In this document: piece by piece, positions 62,363 to 64,000 of the stretch
How the letters are laid out: each line of letters opens with the position of its first letter
How positions within the stretch are numbered: the first letter of the stretch is position 1
Assembly: GCA_024711125.1 (NCBI GenBank)
Contig: JANJTM010000001.1
Coordinates: 1-64,000, forward strand
Source of the DNA: Rhodothermales bacterium
Lineage (GTDB): Bacteria; Bacteroidota; Rhodothermia; Rhodothermales; UBA10348
Length of the DNA: 64,000 nt
Reading direction: 5' to 3'
Notes under the pieces: model-generated
Seen by the model: the letters and a program-made list of their open reading frames with translations, nothing else
What the model was told of the DNA's origin: nothing
Database searches by the model: none
Position numbers and translations under genes: made by a program

Positions 62363-63517
62363 ATGTCCCGCCTCGGTAGCGCCGCCGGGCGCCTCGCCGC
62401 CTGGATCTTTCCGTCCCGCGCGTCCACCCAGCGCTGGATGGTGCTCACCTTCGTGCTCTTCGTCGGCATCGCCGTCGTCGCCGTCACGCTGTACGTGACC
62501 TTCGCGGTGCATGCCGAGGTCGAAGCGACCCTCCAGCGTACGACCGCCGATCCGGCGATTTACGATCTCGCGAACAGGCTGCGGCTGACGGTCGTCTTCG
62601 CGATGCTGTTGGCCCTCCTGCTGGCGGTCGTGGCCAGCTGGATCGCATCGCGACGCGTGACCGAACCGCTGGAATCGATCCGGAAGGCGGCCCGGCGCAT
62701 CAGCGAGGGCCATTTCGACCAGCAGATTGCCGTGGATTCGCGCGCCGCCGAATTCCAGGACCTGGCGGCAAGCCTGAACCGGATGAGCGACGCGTTCCGC
62801 GAGAAGATCGTGCACCTCCAGCGGTTGGCTGCACTGCAGAACGAGTTCCTCGGCAACGTCTCGCACGAGGTGCGGAACCCGATCTTCGCCGTGGGCGGAT
62901 ACCTCGAGGCCCTGGCGTCGTCCAGCCTGACCCCCGAGCAGCGCCGGTTCTACGCCGAAAAGGGCCTGGCCAACCTGGAACGCCTGAACAACCTCTTCAA
63001 CGACCTGATCGAGATCGCCCGACTGGAATACCGGGAGGACATGATCAAGCCGGCCGATTTCGACCTCCAGGAACTCGTCGAGGAGATTTCCGACATGCTC
63101 CGCACCAAGGCCGAGGACAAGGGCCTGGAACTGATCACCGACAACGCGTCGATCCGGGTGCGCGCCGACCGCAACCGCATCCGGCAGGTTCTCGTCAACC
63201 TGATCGACAATGCGATCGCGTACAGCGACGAGGGAACCGTGCGCTGCCGGTTCCGGCGCCACCTCGCGAAGGTGCGCATCGAGGTGGTCGATACGGGGAG
63301 GGGCATTCCCGAGGAACACCTCGAGAAGGTCTTCGAACGCTTCTACCGGGTCGACCCCGACCGTTCGCGCAAGAGCGGGGGCACGGGGCTGGGCCTCTCG
63401 ATCGTGCGCCAGATCCTGCACGCGCACGGCGAAGCGATCCACGTGGAAAGCACGGTCGGCAGGTCCACGAGGTTCTGGTTCGAGCTTCCGCTGGCGCCGT
63501 CGGCGGCCGAAGCCTGA
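62363..63517 (+). CDS. Sensor histidine kinase with minimal periplasmic loop
   Basis: A 384-residue kinase. Two membrane helices (about 28-52 and 73-98) enclose only about 20-25 residues outside, so there is no sizeable sensor domain. HAMP about 98-150; phosphoacceptor His in GNVSHEVRNPIF near residue 171; ATPase domain with N box VLVNLIDNAIAYS, G1 DTGRGIPEEHLEKVF, F box RFYRVD and G2 GGTGLGLSIV. Partner of the regulator upstream. GGAGG four bases before ATG acts as ribosome binding site. Confidence 0.94.
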   Translation: MSRLGSAAGRLAAWIFPSRASTQRWMVLTFVLFVGIAVVAVTLYVTFAVHAEVEATLQRTTADPAIYDLANRLRLTVVFAMLLALLLAVVASWIASRRVTEPLESIRKAARRISEGHFDQQIAVDSRAAEFQDLAASLNRMSDAFREKIVHLQRLAALQNEFLGNVSHEVRNPIFAVGGYLEALASSSLTPEQRRFYAEKGLANLERLNNLFNDLIEIARLEYREDMIKPADFDLQELVEEISDMLRTKAEDKGLELITDNASIRVRADRNRIRQVLVNLIDNAIAYSDEGTVRCRFRRHLAKVRIEVVDTGRGIPEEHLEKVFERFYRVDPDRSRKSGGTGLGLSIVRQILHAHGEAIHVESTVGRSTRFWFELPLAPSAAEA

Positions 63518-63629
63518 CGGCACGTTCCGGCTTCCCGCGTCCAAACCTTTGCCCGAACCGGGCGTTGACGCTGTTTCGGCCCGACTGACGCCGTCCCCCA
63601 CGACACCAGCCCGACCCGACCCCAGGAGC

Positions 63630-64000
63630 ATGCCCGGAACCGCCCGTCCGAAGAAGACCGCCGCCGGCCCTGCCGTCGCCGCCGCCGACAGCCCCGCTTC
63701 CTTCCGCATCGCCGGCGATTTCCGGGTCGAACCCGCCGTTCCGTCGCAGTTCGATCCCGAGGTCCTCCGGGGGGTCTACCGCACGATGCTCACCTCGCGG
63801 CGGCTCGACGAGAAGATGCTCAACCTGCTCAAGCAGGGCAAGGGCTTCTTCCATATCGGCGCCGCAGGACACGAAGCCGTCCAGGCCGCGACAGGGCTGC
63901 TCAGCCGACCCGGCCACGACTGGTTCTCGTTCTACTACCGCGACATGACGATGAACCTCATGCTGGGCGGAACCAGCGAGGAGGTTCTCCTTCACCACCT
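63630..64000 (+). CDS. 2-oxoacid dehydrogenase E1 component, N-terminal part (cut by window edge)
   Basis: A frame of 123 residues opens at ATG 63630 and runs off the right edge. After a low-complexity start rich in Ala/Pro it reads YRTMLTSRRLDEKMLNLLKQGKGFFHIGAAGHEAVQ and then WFSFYYRDMTMNLMLGG: the start of the alpha domain of the thiamine-diphosphate dependent E1 (pyruvate or branched-chain type). In Bacteroidota this protein is often a fusion of alpha and beta parts, which cannot be checked here. It follows the two-component genes by 112 bases. Confidence 0.85.
   Translation, partial: MPGTARPKKTAAGPAVAAADSPASFRIAGDFRVEPAVPSQFDPEVLRGVYRTMLTSRRLDEKMLNLLKQGKGFFHIGAAGHEAVQAATGLLSRPGHDWFSFYYRDMTMNLMLGGTSEEVLLHH

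Overview
The window is gene-dense, high-GC bacterial chromosome with about 60 protein genes, two tRNAs, one clear riboswitch and no mobile element, prophage or CRISPR array. The lineage is best read as Bacteroidota in the broad sense, most likely the high-GC Rhodothermota/Rhodothermia side. This is an inference from several traits seen together: a PorZ-type double beta-propeller protein with a type IX secretion tail, a carboxypeptidase-regulatory-domain TonB receptor, fused-type E1 dehydrogenase, a class I dihydroorotase, DUF4105 and DUF4342 proteins, and few Shine-Dalgarno sequences. No rRNA or marker protein in the window fixes the genus.

Layout. 0-5.5 kb: MutS2 (cut by the left edge), a sugar nucleotidyltransferase, a LOG protein, a periplasmic TPR protein, then a hexapeptide acyltransferase plus DegT aminotransferase pair for an amino-sugar. 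5.5-11.2 kb: a minimal type IV pilus-like operon (two unusual leaderless pilin-like proteins, PilC, PilB) with a structured 5' leader. 11.2-13.3 kb: three translationally coupled genes (DUF4342, PLP dehydratase, TIGR02757). 13.3-16.8 kb: heat-shock operon hrcA-grpE-dnaJ with a flavin reductase at its end. 17-24.7 kb: a repeat-rich secreted protein, SppA, GpmI, a DUF4105 protein and a glycosyltransferase. 24.8-25 kb: tRNA-His and tRNA-Glu. 25-31 kb: PorZ-like protein, PHP phosphoesterase, HIT protein, flippase-like membrane protein, DUF72. 31-34 kb: sodium:alanine symporter, uracil phosphoribosyltransferase, cupin.

34-44 kb is a run of eleven genes on the minus strand (TPR, NtrC-type regulator, LolD, aldo/keto reductase, PdxH, SCP2, NrnA, PepA, PdxA, methyltransferase, FtsE), many overlapping by four bases. 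44.4-49.8 kb, plus strand: gap-pgk, CorA, MscS, an amidinohydrolase. 49.8-52.7 kb: a TonB-dependent receptor preceded by a TPP riboswitch and an intrinsic terminator, so a predicted thiamine-regulated uptake gene. 52.7-59.1 kb: small HNH/membrane operon, M28 peptidase-MOSC, PsuG, pyrC-ddl. 59.3-64 kb: porin, alanine racemase, a two-component system, and the start of a 2-oxoacid dehydrogenase E1 cut by the right edge.

The least explained part is the pilin-like operon at 5.5-11.2 kb: canonical assembly ATPase and platform protein paired with two short proteins starting Met-Gly-Gln-Gln-Gln that lack the usual prepilin leader and Glu5. The TPP riboswitch/TonB receptor unit is the best-supported regulatory finding. 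Residue positions quoted in entries are approximate.
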